A DNA stretch of 64,000 bases from Collimonas sp. OK607 (lineage in GTDB: Bacteria > Pseudomonadota > Gammaproteobacteria > Burkholderiales > Burkholderiaceae_D). The stretch spans positions 158,859 through 222,858 of the forward strand of contig NZ_FOKF01000003.1 in assembly GCF_900111995.1 (NCBI RefSeq). Direction: 5' to 3'. Made by a program: the position numbers and the translations under genes. The notes under the pieces were generated by a model that saw only the letters and a list, made by a program, of their open reading frames with translations, made no database searches and had not been told where the DNA came from. Of this stretch, positions 39,701 through 46,877 are shown in pieces. The first letter of the stretch is position 1. Each line of letters opens with the position of its first letter.

Positions 39701-40081
39701 CCGGTGCTGCTGCCGGATGCCGAGACAATTGCGCGCTGGCTACCGTGTCCGCTAGCGTTGGCAAAGCTGATCAGACATCAGGCCCAGACCATTCTGGGGC
39801 AGGCCGATCTGGCGCATTTCTTTAATCCAGCCTTACATTTGCACGCCCGCAATGAAATGGAAATCATCGCCGATAACGTCGTGCTGCGTTTCGACCGGGT
39901 GGTGATCTTTGACGATGAGGTGTGGATCCTGGATTACAAACGCAATCTGCTCGACAGCGAACGCGCGGCGTATACGACTCAGCTGCGCACATACCGGCAA
40001 GCGGCGCAGCCGGTGTTTGCGGATAAGCGCTTGCGAACGGCGTTGCTGACAGTGGACGGACGGTTGTCCGAAATTGACTAA
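36773..40081 (+). CDS. AddA-like UvrD-family helicase-nuclease
   Basis: 1102 residues from the ATG at 36773, which overlaps the upstream stop codon (ATGA) and gives coupled translation. Walker A VEACAGSGKTWLLVARML lies at about 37-54, then LLAITFTRKAAQEMRERLL. Walker B HILLDEFQDTNPLQWSIV and the motif VGDPKQSIYRFRRAEPRVF follow. Late helicase motifs are ILTVHSAKGLEAPVVVLLD and NLLYVATTRAKQLLII. The C-terminal nuclease has LRFDRVVIFDDEVWILDYKR. It is the motor and second nuclease of an AddAB-type complex that processes DNA ends for RecA. The assignment to AddAB over RecBCD rests on the two-gene layout and dual nuclease domains. Confidence 0.88.
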   Translation: MTEPVQIALPSAYRMNGEVVDAQGFTNAACDPQHSVVVEACAGSGKTWLLVARMLRLLLAGAAPSELLAITFTRKAAQEMRERLLELLHDLALQPDAKVRNLLLERGIAPQAMTQVLPAARNLYERVLASPQSLSIDTFHSWFARLLKIAPLASGVPHGYALTEKTGELQADAYLRFMQSLNDEDNSQVKQDLLTLYQLVGDFSTRKLLNAFLDKRAEWWAVIQQGVDAPMEWLREMCGEDAEVDARLSLWDDEKLLSQVKQIAWLLGQGSATNQKRATAIEMALTAGAAVGNFDALCNQFFDDAGKPRSNGKTKDFLKALENSLGGNALDAFEAEFFATGEALKLLRKRSYERTVISLNQHLFSVGNAYLECYQALKAEQRVFDFADLEWQAYRLLTNPESAAYLQSRLDSRYKHILLDEFQDTNPLQWSIVRAWLNAYGEDAGQPSVFVVGDPKQSIYRFRRAEPRVFEAARKLLQEQGATVLQANQTRRNASAIVDVLNASFYANPLFSAQTTLGEVGGVVWRLPLIRQAGDEAAEAPQGLRNPLTTAREESEDARRRDEGRQLAQALWRARQELVVLQEQGSRKIQWSDVMLLVKKRSHLGAYESALREAGIPFMSDKRGGLLESLEISDLIALLTFLITPDDARALGHVLKSPIFGASDNDLIGLAQRTERGWWPRLRAAALEHDAAPALQRASVLLEDWLQAAPRLPVHDLLDVILHRGQLLARYAQAATPLSRSQAIGNIETFVELALNMDAGRYPSLPKFIDALRSLQNAAGGDAPDEASIDAATDAVRILTVHSAKGLEAPVVVLLDANHSKPARDDYGILCDWPQDAEAPQHFSAFGSSAERGAARDPLFAAEEGFKTQEDWNLLYVATTRAKQLLIISGVAGRSGGVTDDSWYARLEHVPEASFDAVAEAAAVVDGAQRFEQEIFDPPQLPPPVVAVAATFDNQAIAEGIALHGLLERVTQHGQWPVLLPDAETIARWLPCPLALAKLIRHQAQTILGQADLAHFFNPALHLHARNEMEIIADNVVLRFDRVVIFDDEVWILDYKRNLLDSERAAYTTQLRTYRQAAQPVFADKRLRTALLTVDGRLSEID

Positions 40082-40116
40082 ATAAGAGCGCACCTATAAT
40101 TCACGCCAAGGCAACC

Positions 40117-40237
40117 GTAGGGTGGGCATGAATGCCCACGCGTGACCGCGATAACCGGAGTGCATGCCCATGCGCTGCCGAAACAGACGTGTACGTGAAG
40201 TGGATCACGCGTGGGCACAAATGCGTGCCCACCCTAC
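40117..40237. repeat. Palindromic MITE-like element, copy B
   Basis: 121 bp with the same ends as copy A (GTAGGGTGGGCA...TGCCCACCCTAC) and the same inner ACGCGTGA arms and GATAACCGGAGT core. The left arm is 4 bp shorter than the right, so the outer hairpins are unequal. It lies between the convergent addA-like and permease genes. Confidence 0.9.
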
Positions 40238-40264
40238 CAGATCATGGAAATAGCCGGCGTGCAA

Positions 40265-41008
40265 TCAACGGTGATGCGGCGCCGCGTATTTCTTTTCCAG
40301 CCGGCCAACCAACATAGCCAGGCACATGGTCATGGCGAAATAGACCACGGAAATCGTGATGTATGGCTCCCAATAGCGCGAATAGGCACCGGCCACGGTC
40401 CTTGCAGCGTAAGCCAGCTCGGCCAGGCCGATGGCCGACACCAGCGATGAGTCCTTGAGCAGCGTGATCGCTTCATTGCCAAGCGGCGGCAGCATGCGGC
40501 GAAACGCTTGCGGCAGCACCACATAACGCATGGTCAGTTTGTAACCCATGCCGAGGCTGGATGCCGCATACGTCTGGCCACGATCAATCGACTGGATACC
40601 AGCGCGGAAAATCTCGGAAATATACGCACCGGCATTCAACGACAAGGCCACGACACCGGAGATGAAGGCGCCGTAATCCTGTTTGATGGTGCGCGCCAGC
40701 TCACCGGAGATCAGCAGGCCGTTGTCTTGATGGATCAGCACCGGCATCACTGCAAAGTGGATCAGCAGGATCTGCACGAACAGCGGAGTGCCGCGGAAGA
40801 AGGCGACATAGAAGCTGGCCAGCCCTTTAAGCACGCGGAGCGGCCATTTCCATGGGCCGTGTTTGACATCCGCCAAACGTAGCATGCCCAGCAATAAGCC
40901 CAGGATGGTGCCGATGACGATACTGATCACGGCGACCTGTAGCGTCATGAAGAAGCCTTTGACGAATAGCGGCGCGTAGCCTTGTATGATGCTCCAGCGA
41001 AAATCCAT
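40265..41008 (-). CDS. Amino-acid ABC transporter permease (HisM/GlnP family)
   Basis: 247 residues with about five membrane segments. The polar amino-acid permease signature is present: YVAFFRGTPLFVQILLIHFA near the middle and the EAA loop GMGYKLTMRYVVLPQAFRRMLPPLGNEAI near residue 165, which docks the ATPase. It is last in a minus-strand cluster behind three binding-protein genes. No ATPase gene follows; repeat copy B ends the cluster. It appears to have its own promoter at 41110-41138. Confidence 0.92.
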   Translation of the reverse strand: MDFRWSIIQGYAPLFVKGFFMTLQVAVISIVIGTILGLLLGMLRLADVKHGPWKWPLRVLKGLASFYVAFFRGTPLFVQILLIHFAVMPVLIHQDNGLLISGELARTIKQDYGAFISGVVALSLNAGAYISEIFRAGIQSIDRGQTYAASSLGMGYKLTMRYVVLPQAFRRMLPPLGNEAITLLKDSSLVSAIGLAELAYAARTVAGAYSRYWEPYITISVVYFAMTMCLAMLVGRLEKKYAAPHHR

Positions 41009-41109
41009 AAGTATTGTTGAGAAGAAACGGTGTGACGGGCTGAATGGACGCGTAACCCGGCTGGTTGGCGATCCGGGCTATGCAAGAAGATACTAAAAAT
41101 TAGCGCAAA

Positions 41110-41138
41110 ATTATACCGTAGTTGCCGCAGACAGCCAA
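41110..41138 (-). promoter_or_regulatory. Sigma-70 promoter of the permease gene
   Basis: On the minus strand TTGGCT, a 17-base spacer, then a perfect TATAAT. The predicted start is near 41103, about 95 bases before the permease ATG. The -35 lies in the loop of the stem-loop at 41125-41156. Confidence 0.65.
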
Positions 41139-41156
41139 AAAACAGGCGGTCTGCGG
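41125..41156 (-). other. Intergenic stem-loop between binding-protein and permease genes
   Basis: CCGCAGAC and GTCTGCGG form a perfect 8-bp stem around a 16-base loop. No T run follows on the minus strand, so it is not a classical terminator. It could stabilise the 3' end of the binding-protein mRNA. Confidence 0.6.
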
Positions 41157-41182
41157 GGGATTTTCAACTATTTACTTGCTGC

Positions 41183-41977
41183 TTATTTGCTGCCGCCAAA
41201 GTACTTTGCATTGATTTTGTCAAAGCTGCCGTCAGCTTTGACAGCTGCCAGGCCTTGATTGATTTTGGCCAGCAGCTCGGTATTCCCCTTGCGTACCGCA
41301 ATGCCATAGTACTCTTTCGGAAAGCCGGCATCGCTTACTACGCGGAAGCTGGCGGACGGATTGTTGGTAATGTAGTTCCTCACCACCGGATCGTCAGCCA
41401 CCACGGCATCGACGCCGCCGCTTTCCAGTTCTTTCAAGGCCAGCGTGGTGGAATCGAAGCGCTTGATGCTCGGATTGTTCTTTCCCACCAGGTTTTGTAC
41501 CACTTCATCACCCGTAGTGGCGCTTTGCACGCCGATTTTCATGTTTTTCAGGTCGTTGAACTGCTTGACCGAGGTGTTGTTTTGCGGGACGGCGATCAAC
41601 TGGCTGGCTTCAAAATACGGCGTCGAAAAATCCACAGTCTGCTTGCGCTCATCGGTAATCGTGATGGCTGAAATCAGCAGATCGCGGTCGCCCTGCGCGA
41701 GGAAATTGAAGATGCCTTCGAACGGCGTCGGAACGAATTTCACTTCGATGCCGATTTTTGCCGCAATCGCTTTCATCAAGTCGATGTCGAAACCGACCAC
41801 TTCCTTCTTTTCGTTTTCAGCGGAAAACGGCGCGTAAGCTGATTCAACCCCAACCACGTACAGGTTTTGTTTGGCAGCTGCCGCCGGTGCTTCTTCCTTT
41901 TTACTGCAGGCGCCCACTGCCAGCAGGCTCATGCTCAGAGCGCATAGCGGCAGGTAACGGCGTAACATTTTTTTCAT
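41183..41977 (-). CDS. Amino-acid-binding lipoprotein (ABC transporter), paralogue 3
   Basis: 264 residues, family 3 solute-binding protein. The signal ends in a lipobox (LLAVGACSKK), so the protein should be lipid-anchored rather than free in the periplasm. Binding-site segments are YVVGVESAYAPFSAENEKKEVVGFDIDL (read in parts), ITITDERKQTVDFSTPYFEAS, KIGVQSATTGDEVV and DAGFPKEYYGIAVRKGN. It is close in sequence to the two genes upstream. It is third in the cluster and is separated from the permease by 174 bases holding a stem-loop and promoter. Confidence 0.9.
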   Translation of the reverse strand: MKKMLRRYLPLCALSMSLLAVGACSKKEEAPAAAAKQNLYVVGVESAYAPFSAENEKKEVVGFDIDLMKAIAAKIGIEVKFVPTPFEGIFNFLAQGDRDLLISAITITDERKQTVDFSTPYFEASQLIAVPQNNTSVKQFNDLKNMKIGVQSATTGDEVVQNLVGKNNPSIKRFDSTTLALKELESGGVDAVVADDPVVRNYITNNPSASFRVVSDAGFPKEYYGIAVRKGNTELLAKINQGLAAVKADGSFDKINAKYFGGSK

Positions 41978-42027
41978 GGTGCTCTCGCAAAAATAAGTCG
42001 GATTTTTAGCTGAGTTTATAATCGAAT

Positions 42028-42819
42028 TTATAGCTTCTCGTCCGCGAAATACTTCTTGTATATCCGGTCCTGGGTGCCATCCGCCTTGATCTGCTCCAAC
42101 CCGTGATTCAGCTTGGCCAGCAAGTCGGCATTGCCCTTCTTGACCGCGATTCCGTAATATTCCTTAGGGAAAGCCGGATCGTTGACGATGCGGAAATTCT
42201 TGCCCGGATTGTTCTTCACGAAATTGGTGACGACGCCATTGTCGCCGACCACGGCATCGACGCCACCGCCTTCCAGCTCTTGAAACGCCAGCGGCATCGA
42301 CTCGAAGCGTTTGACGCTAGGGCTGTTTTTGCCGACCAGGTTTTGTGCCGCTTCGTCAGCGGTAGTAGCGCTCTGAACGCCGATCTTCAAAGATTTCAGA
42401 TCTTCGAATTTAGCTACTTTGGAATTCGACGGCAGCACGATCAGCTGCTTGGCCACAAAGTAAGGTTCCGAGAAATCCATGGTTTGACGACGCTGGTCGT
42501 TGATCGTGATGGTGGAAATCAGGATATCGCGGTCGCCCTGGGACAGGGCATTGAACAGGCCGTCGAACGGTGTATTGACGATCCGGATCTTGATGCCGGC
42601 CTTGTCGGCCACGGCTTTCATGATTTCGACATCGAAGCCAACCAGTTCTTTCTGTTCATTCTCGGAAGCGAAGGGAGCATATGCGCCGTCGGCGCCAACT
42701 ACGTATTCAATGTTGCCCGTGGTCGCCGCAGCGTTGTTATCCTTCTTGCCGCAACCTGCCAGAACGGCAAGTGAACATACCAACGCCAGAGTCAGAGCCG
42801 GCAGATATCGTTGTTTCAT
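42028..42819 (-). CDS. Amino-acid-binding lipoprotein (ABC transporter), paralogue 2
   Basis: 263 residues, family 3 solute-binding protein with lipobox LAVLAGCGKK. The same landmarks as its neighbours are seen: EYVVGADGAYAPFASENEQKE, ITINDQRRQTMDFSEPYFVA, KIGVQSATTADEAAQNLVG and DPAFPKEYYGIAVKKGN. It begins 15 bases after the stop of paralogue 1, so the two are surely co-transcribed. Differences in the pocket region (for example VLPSNSKVAKFEDLK) suggest the three copies may prefer different amino acids. Confidence 0.9.
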   Translation of the reverse strand: MKQRYLPALTLALVCSLAVLAGCGKKDNNAAATTGNIEYVVGADGAYAPFASENEQKELVGFDVEIMKAVADKAGIKIRIVNTPFDGLFNALSQGDRDILISTITINDQRRQTMDFSEPYFVAKQLIVLPSNSKVAKFEDLKSLKIGVQSATTADEAAQNLVGKNSPSVKRFESMPLAFQELEGGGVDAVVGDNGVVTNFVKNNPGKNFRIVNDPAFPKEYYGIAVKKGNADLLAKLNHGLEQIKADGTQDRIYKKYFADEKL

Positions 42820-42834
42820 ATTTTCTCCCGGCGC

Positions 42835-43614
42835 TTATTTGGACGATTCAGCAAAATACTTGGCGTAGATCTTGTCGTAAGTGCCGTCGGCCTTGATTGC
42901 CGCCAGTCCTTTGTTGACCTTGGCCAGCAACTCGGCGTTGCCCTTCTTGACTGCGATGCCGTAGTACTCTTTAGGGAATGCCGGATCGGTGATGAAGCGG
43001 AAACCTTCGGATGGATTGTTCTTGATGTAATTCTTGATCACGCCGTTATCGGATACGACTGCCTCGACGCCGCCGCCTTCCAGTTCCTTCATGACCAGGG
43101 TCGCCGATTCCAGGCGTTTGATGTTGGGATTACTCTTGCCCAATTCCTTTTGCACGATTTCATCGCCGGTGGTTGCACTTTGCACGCCCACTTTCATGTT
43201 CTTCAAATCGGCAAACTTCGTGACTGTGGAATTTTTCGGCACCACGATCAGTTGATTGGCTTCGAAGTAGGGCTCGGAAAAATCGACGGTCTGCTTGCGT
43301 TCATCGGTAATCGTGATTGCCGATGCCAGCAGATCGCGGTCGCCCTGCGCCAGGAAATTGAAGATGCCTTCGAACGGCGTGTTGACGAACTTGATCTTGA
43401 AACCGCCCTTGTCGGCGATTGCATTCATTACATCGACATCAAAGCCGACGATTTCCTTTTGTTCATTCTGGTATTCGAACGGCGCAAAAGTCGCCTCGGC
43501 GCCGACCAGATATACAGTCGGCGCAGGCGCTGCCGCCGTTTTCGGTTCCTGCTTGCCGCAAGCTGCCAACGACAGCGCGAGTACGCACAGGCCCAGATTG
43601 AAAATGCGTTTCAT
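42835..43614 (-). CDS. Amino-acid-binding lipoprotein (ABC transporter), paralogue 1
   Basis: 259 residues from the ATG at 43614 (MKRIFNLGLCVLALSLAACG); the 43 residues that an upstream start would add are rejected because they precede a clear lipoprotein signal. The lipobox is LSLAAC. Family landmarks: YLVGAEATFAPFEYQNEQKE, ITITDERKQTVDFSEPYFEA, KVGVQSATTGDEIV and DPAFPKEYYGIAVKKGN. First gene of the cluster. A 13-7-13 palindrome lies 160 bases upstream. Confidence 0.9.
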   Translation of the reverse strand: MKRIFNLGLCVLALSLAACGKQEPKTAAAPAPTVYLVGAEATFAPFEYQNEQKEIVGFDVDVMNAIADKGGFKIKFVNTPFEGIFNFLAQGDRDLLASAITITDERKQTVDFSEPYFEANQLIVVPKNSTVTKFADLKNMKVGVQSATTGDEIVQKELGKSNPNIKRLESATLVMKELEGGGVEAVVSDNGVIKNYIKNNPSEGFRFITDPAFPKEYYGIAVKKGNAELLAKVNKGLAAIKADGTYDKIYAKYFAESSK

Positions 43615-43774
43615 TGAGTCTCTCCAGTAAAGATGGGTAATGTGTTCCAGTTCATATCGGCAACGCGGCAACGAAAGCCAGCGTTCAAGAGTTGCGGCCA
43701 CGTGCGGCTTTCTGGCCGGAGCATGTAGTTGCAATTTTATCAATATTGTTTGGAGTAAGCCGCTATTTTAGATT

Positions 43775-43807
43775 CATCTATGTAAATAACAATGATTTAT
43801 ATAGATG
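43775..43807. promoter_or_regulatory. 33-bp AT-rich palindrome, candidate operator
   Basis: CATCTATGTAAAT, a 7-base spacer, then ATTTATATAGATG: inverted arms of 13 bp with one mismatch. It lies 19 bases behind the regulator's stop codon and upstream of the binding-protein cluster. A TTGTTA-N16-TAAAAT promoter on the minus strand overlaps it. No T run, so a terminator is unlikely. Confidence 0.5.
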
Positions 43808-43826
43808 TGTGGCGGCAATGGCGACT

Positions 43827-44903
43827 TTATTGCAGGCTCTTGAACGCTTCCGACAGCGACAAGATCTGACCGGTGGCGCTGCCATCGTAGCCGCTGATCT
43901 GGTCAACTATTTCGCGAAACGAGGCTGATTGCAAGATGCTGATCACTTGCTGCATCAGCGGGTCGCTCATGGCGCTGCAGGATATGGCAAAGAAATAACG
44001 CTCCCGCACCAGCGGGATGAAATCCAGACCGAAGCGCTGAGCCGCAGTCTGTACGCCGAAACCGACATCGGCCATGCCGCTGGCGATAAAGGCGGCAATT
44101 GCGGAGTGGGTGAATTCTGCGGTTTCGAAACCGTCGATGGCAGTGGGCGACAACGCTTGCCTGGACAACATCAGTTCCAGCAGCATGCGCGTACCGGAGC
44201 CCGGTTGGCGGTTGACAAAAAGTACGCCGGATCGGGTCAGGTCGGATAAGCCGGCGATTTTTTTCGGATTACCCGGCGCCACCATCAAGCCTTGGTTGCG
44301 TACCGCCAGGTGAACCAGGCAATGTTTGTCTTTATCCAGCCATTGGCGATAGCTGGCTACCGATGCTTCTTCGAATTCTCCCAGCGGCACGTGAAAGCCG
44401 GCCAGGTCGCATTCCTGCCGCGCCAGGGCCGCCACCGCATCTGCGCTATTGCGATAACGCAGTTCCACCGGCAGGCGTCGTTCATTCAGCTGATTCAGCA
44501 ATGCCGCAACGGCAAAGCCATGACTGGCGTTCAGGCGGATCATCGGCGGCCCGCAGCTTACTGTTTTGCTCAGCTCACCTTCCAGTTCGGACGCCAGGGT
44601 CTCCAGTGTCGGCGACAAACGCGCCGCGATGCGGCGATCAGCCCAGATCAGTTTTTCTGCAAGCGGCAACAGGCGGCTACCGCGGCCGCGCCCGGTTTCT
44701 ACCAGTGGGTGACCGAACATCTGTTCTGCTGCACGTAACAAGCCCCAGGCGTGACGGTAAGAACCGCCGGTCTGTTTGGCGGCATTGGCAATCGAGCCGG
44801 TTTCCTGGATTGCCGTAAGTAATGTCAATAAAACAGCAGTATCCAGTGGCGACTCTGCATCGCGCGAAATTTCCCAATGCGGCTTTATTTTGACTCTATA
44901 CAT
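43827..44903 (-). CDS. ModE-like HTH regulator fused to a periplasmic-binding-protein-like domain
   Basis: 358 residues. The N-terminal ~110 residues resemble the ModE/LysR-type winged helix: LLTLLTAIQETGSIANAAKQ, then SYRHAWGLLRAAEQMFGHPLVETGRGRGSRL. The remaining ~240 residues are a PBP-like ligand domain (IRLNASHGFAVAALL, LAVRNQGLMVAPGNPKKIAG, FVNRQPGSGTRMLLELMLS, SGMADVGFGVQTAAQRFGLDFIPL). The last part resembles molybdate/tungstate-responsive and related one-component regulators. It is divergent from the OFA transporter and fds operon, so control of formate metabolism, perhaps by molybdate or formate, is a reasonable inference. Start ATG at 44903. Confidence 0.8.
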   Translation of the reverse strand: MYRVKIKPHWEISRDAESPLDTAVLLTLLTAIQETGSIANAAKQTGGSYRHAWGLLRAAEQMFGHPLVETGRGRGSRLLPLAEKLIWADRRIAARLSPTLETLASELEGELSKTVSCGPPMIRLNASHGFAVAALLNQLNERRLPVELRYRNSADAVAALARQECDLAGFHVPLGEFEEASVASYRQWLDKDKHCLVHLAVRNQGLMVAPGNPKKIAGLSDLTRSGVLFVNRQPGSGTRMLLELMLSRQALSPTAIDGFETAEFTHSAIAAFIASGMADVGFGVQTAAQRFGLDFIPLVRERYFFAISCSAMSDPLMQQVISILQSASFREIVDQISGYDGSATGQILSLSEAFKSLQ

Positions 44904-44945
44904 TATGCAAAATATAGCCTATTGAGCAGGCCATCTACTAGTGAT

Positions 44946-45042
44946 ATTTTGTATATTTATAGGAAATATATAGAGGAAATATAAGGAAACAAAATATTTC
45001 TCAAATAAAACTATATGTAAGTAATTACCTATGGTACATATA
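44946..45042. promoter_or_regulatory. AT-rich operator region between regulator and formate transporter
   Basis: Within the 165-bp divergent gap: ATTTTGT (44946-44952) mirrored by ACAAAAT (44989-44995); direct repeats AGGAAATATA at 44961 and 44974, with a third partial copy at 44984; and TATATGTA (45012-45019), 15 bases, TACATATA (45035-45042), a perfect inverted repeat. Their TATA-rich form resembles known ModE operators. Confidence 0.5.
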
Positions 45043-45068
45043 AGCTTTTTTTATTTCCAGGGGGGAAT

Positions 45069-46706
45069 GTGGGATTTTTAGATAAGGAACGGACCATCGC
45101 AGGTCCAGGCTTCAACCGTTGGCTGGTGCCGCCCGCAGCGTTGGCAATCCACCTGTGTATTGGCATGGCTTACGGCTTTTCCGTGTTCTGGCTGCCGCTG
45201 TCGAAAGCGGTCGGCATCAAGGAATCGGTAGTTTGCGCAAAGGACATGAGTTTCTTTGCTGAAATATTCGCAAGTAATTGCGACTGGAAAATTTCAATGC
45301 TTGGCTGGATCTTCACCATGTTCTTCGTTTTGCTCGGAACATCGGCGGCAATCTGGGGCGGCTGGCTGGAACACGTCGGTCCGCGCAAGGCCGGTTTTGT
45401 GGCTGCGGTGTGCTGGTGCGGAGGTTTGCTGATTTCAGCGCTCGGAGTTTATCTGCATCAGATATGGCTGATCTGGCTAGGCTCCGGTTTGATTGGCGGG
45501 ATTGGTCTCGGGCTGGGTTATATCTCGCCCGTGTCGACGCTGATCAAATGGTTCCCGGACCGTCGCGGTATGGCGACTGGCATGGCGATCATGGGCTTCG
45601 GCGGCGGTGCGCTGATCGGCAGTCCGTTGGCAGACAAGCTGATGAAGCATTTCGCTAACGACGTTTCAGTCGGCGTCTGGCAAACTTTTGTCGTGATGGC
45701 TCTGATCTACTTTGTATTCATGATGGCCGGCGCTTTCGGTTACCGGATTCCGCCTAGCGGCTGGAAACCGGCTGGATGGACTCCGCCTGTCACCAATAGC
45801 AACGCCATGATCACCCAGCACCACGTACATGTCAGCAAAGTCTGGGGCATCCCGCAGTTCTGGCTGGTGTGGCTGGTGTTGTGCCTGAACGTCTCGGCTG
45901 GTATCGGCGTGATCGGCATGGCGTCGCCTATGTTGCAAGAAATGTTCGGCGGCCATCTGCTGGGTGTGAGCGCCAAGTTTGCGGATTTGTCGGTTGAACA
46001 AAAAAGTGCGATAGCGGCGATTGCCGCCGGCTTTACCGGCTTGATCAGCCTGTTCAACATTGGCGGCCGTTTCGTCTGGGCCACATGCTCTGACTACATC
46101 GGACGCAAGATGACTTATGTCGTGTTCTTTGTCCTCGGCTTCGTGCTGTATGTGAGCTTGCCTTGGTCCGGTGCGGCCGGCAGTGTGGCGCTGTTCGTGG
46201 CTGCCGTGTGCCTGATCCTGTCGATGTATGGCGGTGGTTTTGCAACGGTGCCGGCCTATCTGGCTGACTTGTTCGGCACCCAGATGGTAGGCGCGATCCA
46301 TGGCCGTCTGCTGACAGCGTGGGCGACTGCCGGGATTCTCGGGCCGGTGGTAGTGAACTACATGCGCGAATATCAACTCTCGCTTGGTATCCCACGTGAA
46401 GCGGTCTACAACACCACGATGTACATCCTGGCCGGCATGCTGGTAGTTGGCCTGCTGTGCAACCTGATGATCAGGCCGGTCGCTGAAAAGTACTTCATGA
46501 CGCCGGAAGAACTGGCACGCGAGAAACAACTGGCGCATGAACAGGCTTCCGCCAGCGGCGAAGCGGTGCTGGCGCCGGAAGTGATGGCGACCATCGGCAA
46601 CGGCGGTAATCCGGCTGTGCTGTGGGCGTCGTGGGCGGCGGTGATCATTCCTCTGGTTTGGGGGATTTCGATCACCCTGCAGAAATCTGCAGTATTGTTT
46701 AAGTAA
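45069..46706 (+). CDS. OFA-family MFS carrier (oxalate/formate antiporter type)
   Basis: 545 residues. The GTG at 45069 is used because AGGGGGGA lies just ahead and the overlapping ATG at 45067 runs into a stop within five codons. About 12 membrane segments plus a large soluble insert near residue 60 and a cytoplasmic C-terminal extension before the last helix. Landmarks are IHLCIGMAYGFSVFWLPLSK and GIGLGLGYISPVSTLIKWFPDRRGMATGMAI, typical of OxlT-related proteins. Given the fds operon 170 bases downstream, formate (or oxalate/formate exchange) is the likely substrate. Confidence 0.87.
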   Translation: MGFLDKERTIAGPGFNRWLVPPAALAIHLCIGMAYGFSVFWLPLSKAVGIKESVVCAKDMSFFAEIFASNCDWKISMLGWIFTMFFVLLGTSAAIWGGWLEHVGPRKAGFVAAVCWCGGLLISALGVYLHQIWLIWLGSGLIGGIGLGLGYISPVSTLIKWFPDRRGMATGMAIMGFGGGALIGSPLADKLMKHFANDVSVGVWQTFVVMALIYFVFMMAGAFGYRIPPSGWKPAGWTPPVTNSNAMITQHHVHVSKVWGIPQFWLVWLVLCLNVSAGIGVIGMASPMLQEMFGGHLLGVSAKFADLSVEQKSAIAAIAAGFTGLISLFNIGGRFVWATCSDYIGRKMTYVVFFVLGFVLYVSLPWSGAAGSVALFVAAVCLILSMYGGGFATVPAYLADLFGTQMVGAIHGRLLTAWATAGILGPVVVNYMREYQLSLGIPREAVYNTTMYILAGMLVVGLLCNLMIRPVAEKYFMTPEELAREKQLAHEQASASGEAVLAPEVMATIGNGGNPAVLWASWAAVIIPLVWGISITLQKSAVLFK

Positions 46707-46725
46707 TAGAGTTCAGTAGTGAAGC

Positions 46726-46749
46726 AGGGTGGGCATCCGTGCCCACCCT
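46726..46749. repeat. GTAGGGTGGGCA repeat, single-hairpin copy C
   Basis: AGGGTGGGCA, loop TCCG, TGCCCACCCT: a perfect 10-bp stem made of the outer arms of the element seen at 2346 and 40117, with the centre missing. It lies between the OFA gene and fdsG and could weaken read-through between them. Confidence 0.85.
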
Positions 46750-46877
46750 ACGATTGATCAGTGTAGTACAGGTTTCAAGACGCAACGTTGTGCGCCGATC
46801 AGGGTGCATTGAGTTATAAAACAAGAACATCCATTCTGCGCACCTTTTGTAGTACCGAATACCGGTAGGAGACAGTC

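Noticed and set aside
45666..46538. 290-residue antisense frame in the OFA gene
   Set aside because: Composition is His/Gln/Arg-rich and it lies wholly inside a clear membrane transporter gene.
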